Source: an uncultured Eubacteriales bacterium (GTDB lineage: Bacteria > Bacillota > Clostridia > Oscillospirales > CAG-272). Taken from it: DNA of 10,864 bases. Below the pieces are notes generated by a model. The model saw only the letters and a list, made by a program, of their open reading frames with translations. It was not told the DNA's origin and ran no database searches. Location: assembly GCA_934462885.1 (NCBI GenBank), contig CAKSJC010000037.1:1-10864 (forward strand). Reading direction: 5' to 3'. Position numbers and translations under genes: made by a program. Shown here in pieces: positions 10,356 through 10,864 of the stretch; the stretch's first letter is position 1, and the number at the start of each line of letters is the position of its first letter.

Positions 10356-10864
10356 TCACACTCCGAACGTTATTTGCGCCTGAGAGACGTCCACATCGAC
10401 GAGCGTGACGGACAGCGGAGTACCGAGCGTTATCGTGCGCTCCCCCGATGTGAGGGTCATGAGTTCGTCGTTTATTTTTGCGTTTTCAAAGCACGACGCG
10501 GGAAGAAATCCTTCTATTAAGTTCTCGCACTGAACGAACAGACCGCTTTTTACAACCGACGTGACCACGACGTCGAATTTCTCGCCAACGTGATCCTTCA
10601 TGTAGATCGCCATGTAGAGATCCTCGATATCGCGTTCGGCGTTCTGCGCTCTTATCTCGCACTCCGACGACGATGCGCCGCGTTCTGCGGCAATGCGGGA
10701 CAGTTCGGGAACAATGTCGTCCGATACCTTAGAATTCGCATTGAGCGATGAAATTCCGGCTTTTTCGAGAACCGTACTTATCACCGTGTGAACAAACAAA
10801 TCGGGATAGCGCCTTATGGGAGAGGTAAAGTGGCAGTAGTCGGGCGCGGCCAGGCCGTAGTGCC
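10356..10864 (-). CDS. rnr: Ribonuclease R, C-terminal part (cut by the right edge)
   Basis: The last 168 residues of RNase R, a processive 3'-5' exoribonuclease that degrades structured RNA and helps mature tmRNA and rRNA. The first visible residues, HYGLAAPDYCHFTSPIRRYPDL, are the end of the catalytic RNB domain, with its hallmark HFTSPIRRY. The frame remains open to the window edge, so an apparent TTG start at 10799 is only internal. A helical segment follows. Visible residues about 92-168 are an S1 RNA-binding domain (GEKFDVVVTSVVKSGLFVQ to the end). The protein stops directly after S1, without the basic Lys/Arg-rich tail of some RNase R proteins. The stop is TGA at 10358-10356. smpB is often nearby in Firmicutes; it is not visible here. 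Confidence 0.93.
   Translation of the reverse strand, partial: HYGLAAPDYCHFTSPIRRYPDLFVHTVISTVLEKAGISSLNANSKVSDDIVPELSRIAAERGASSSECEIRAQNAERDIEDLYMAIYMKDHVGEKFDVVVTSVVKSGLFVQCENLIEGFLPASCFENAKINDELMTLTSGERTITLGTPLSVTLVDVDVSQAQITFGV

Overview
The window looks like chromosomal core sequence from an anaerobic, spore-forming member of the Clostridia (gut or sediment type). Evidence: a YtvI-type sporulation membrane protein, a long-form ribosome hibernation factor, a two-gene SUF-like minimal Fe-S assembly operon (SmsC/SmsB type), a rubredoxin, Shine-Dalgarno sites of the AGGAGG type, near-consensus sigma-A promoters and many strong intrinsic-terminator hairpins in short T-rich spacers. No rRNA, tRNA, transposase, CRISPR array or phage gene was seen. 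All genes look intact except those cut by the two window edges.

Layout, left to right. (1) 1-1057, minus strand: a MurR/RpiR-type sugar-phosphate regulator with its promoter; it appears to lead a transcript that continues off the left edge, where only the start of the next gene is visible. (2) 1131-1900, minus: hpf (long ribosome hibernation promoting factor) with an 18-bp-stem terminator. (3) 1898-3410, plus: a very AT-rich spacer, a consensus promoter, a leader of about 130 nt, and an aspartate-semialdehyde dehydrogenase of the archaeal/fungal-like class. (4) 3411-4946: a spacer with two large related hairpins, then a convergent ytvI-like gene with a sigma-F-like promoter candidate. (5) 5109-8424, minus: smsC - smsB - class Ic aspartate aminotransferase, closed by a canonical terminator. 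The leader of smsC holds two hairpins that share one arm, like an attenuator. (6) 8547-9994, plus: a TIGR01212/YhcC-type radical SAM protein behind two similar palindromes, then a short rubredoxin gene with its own strong promoter. (7) 9995-10864: a repeat-rich spacer with a two-way terminator, then the C-terminal third of RNase R (minus), cut by the right edge.

Two themes link the genes. Iron-sulfur and redox: SmsCB would build clusters, the radical SAM protein uses a [4Fe-4S] cluster, and rubredoxin carries electrons on a mononuclear Fe(Cys)4 site. Aspartate family: the aminotransferase makes or uses aspartate, and Asd commits aspartate to lysine, threonine, methionine and diaminopimelate (cell wall, dipicolinate). 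The most unusual material is regulatory: the putative smsC attenuator, the paired palindromes before the radical SAM gene, a duplicated ribosome-binding site before smsB, and the sporulation-type promoter before the ytvI-like gene. I did not find an obviously new multi-gene system.
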